Origin: Marinosulfonomonas sp.
Lineage (GTDB): Bacteria > Pseudomonadota > Alphaproteobacteria > Rhodobacterales > Rhodobacteraceae
Assembly: GCA_015494385.1 (NCBI GenBank)
Contig: WGBJ01000385.1
Span: 1-13,605, forward strand
Direction of reading: 5' to 3'
DNA: 13,605 nucleotides
The translations under genes were made by a program, and so were the position numbers. The first letter of the stretch is position 1. The number at the start of each line of letters is the position of its first letter. The notes under the pieces were generated by a model, which was not told the origin of the DNA, did not search any database, and saw only the letters and a program-made list of their open reading frames with translations. Of this stretch, positions 13,179 to 13,605 are shown piece by piece.

Positions 13179-13605
13179 CTAGGCTGCCTGCGATGCCTGC
13201 GTATCGGTCAAAAGCGTATGCAAAGTAGCGGGGTCTGTATTGGCCCGCAGTTTGGAACATATGGCACTGTCACGCATGGTGCGGGACACAAGGGCCAGCG
13301 CCTTCAGATGCTCGACGCCGGAATCAAGTGGCGCAAACAAGGTGAAAACCAGATCGACAGGTTGACGATCCACCGCGTCGAAATTCAACGGCTTTTCAAT
13401 ACGCAGGAACGTGCCGACAACCGACTGTAAGCCGGCGATGCGTGCGTGGGGCAGGGCAACACCGTGCCCGACCCCGGTTGGTCCCAGATTTTCGCGATCT
13501 TGTAACGCTTTGGCCGCGTCGGATGCATCAACACCATGCACTACAGAAACGATCTCTCCCAATTGCTGGAAGAGACGCTTTTTACTGGTTGCCTGACCGA
13601 TAACA
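13179..13605 (-). CDS. ptsN: PTS IIA-like nitrogen regulatory protein PtsN (5' end outside window)
   Basis: The 141 C-terminal residues of a IIA-Ntr protein. The frame is open to the right edge: reading in from 13604, 'VIGQATSKKRLFQQLGEI' joins the rest without a stop, so the apparent TTG at 13562 is internal. The phosphorylatable histidine lies in 'GHGVALPHAR' (His codon at 13446-13448), matching E. coli His73. 'DRENLGPTGVGHG', 'FDAVDRQPVDLVFTLFAP' and 'GVEHLKALALVSRTMRD' are typical of alphaproteobacterial PtsN. It takes phosphate from PtsP/NPr and acts as a regulator of potassium, nitrogen and phosphate responses rather than in sugar uptake. About 10-15 residues at the N-terminus are probably missing. 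It converges on the sulfotransferase gene with a 1-nt gap and is probably unrelated to the glycan cluster. Confidence 0.95.
   Translation of the reverse strand, partial: VIGQATSKKRLFQQLGEIVSVVHGVDASDAAKALQDRENLGPTGVGHGVALPHARIAGLQSVVGTFLRIEKPLNFDAVDRQPVDLVFTLFAPLDSGVEHLKALALVSRTMRDSAICSKLRANTDPATLHTLLTDTQASQAA

Noticed and set aside
1..13605. CRISPR arrays, tRNA or rRNA genes, insertion sequences, attachment sites
   Set aside because: No spaced repeat arrays, cloverleaf-like segments, transposase or integrase coding, or terminal repeats were found on reading both strands.

Overview
The window looks like chromosomal DNA of an alphaproteobacterium, most likely Rhodobacterales (Roseobacter/Rhodobacter-type). 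This is inferred from protein flavour, not from a search: a PtsN of the 'GPTGVGHGVALPHAR' type, a HTD2/MaoC-like hydratase, a COG3650-type SH3 protein and a Branch glycosyltransferase with a long extra C-terminus. No tRNA, rRNA, CRISPR array, transposase or phage gene was seen. No stretch longer than about 180 bases lacks a gene.

Left part (1-3344), mixed metabolic and repair genes. It starts with the 3' end of a DAO-family FAD oxidoreductase (+). A HTD2/MaoC-like acyl-CoA hydratase (-) converges on it. Divergent from the hydratase is a two-gene unit, a GLOD5-like VOC protein and an AlkB-type dioxygenase (+). A TetR regulator (-) then converges on alkB and is divergent from a small four-helix DUF3995 membrane protein (+). 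The 82-bp gap between these two holds two near-identical palindromes (CATACG-N4-CGTAT) overlapping a candidate promoter, so the TetR protein very probably controls this pair.

Middle (3341-4924). A minus-strand pair: a KpsM/Wzm-type ABC-2 permease followed 5 nt later by a secreted SH3 + COG3650-like protein. The permease has no ATPase partner in view and is visibly more AT-rich than its left neighbours. A 139-bp intergenic region separates it from the rightward genes.

Right part (4925-13177), a rightward run of seven genes for building and modifying a glycan: a CysQ/inositol-monophosphatase-family phosphatase, galU, galE, two tandem paralogous family-2-type glycosyltransferases, a GT14 (Branch/core-2-like) glycosyltransferase with a long uncharacterised C-terminus, and a double-domain sulfotransferase. 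GalU and GalE would supply UDP-glucose and UDP-galactose. The three transferases would build a glycan and the sulfotransferase would sulfate it. A CysQ-type enzyme would remove the PAP left by PAPS-dependent sulfation. Together this suggests a sulfated surface glycan, which is inference. Three of these genes start with TTG. The run ends against the converging 3' end of ptsN (-), which leaves the window at the right edge.

The four convergent junctions are very tight (a 14-bp overlap, two cases of interlocked stop codons, one 1-nt gap), leaving no room for intrinsic terminators between the genes.
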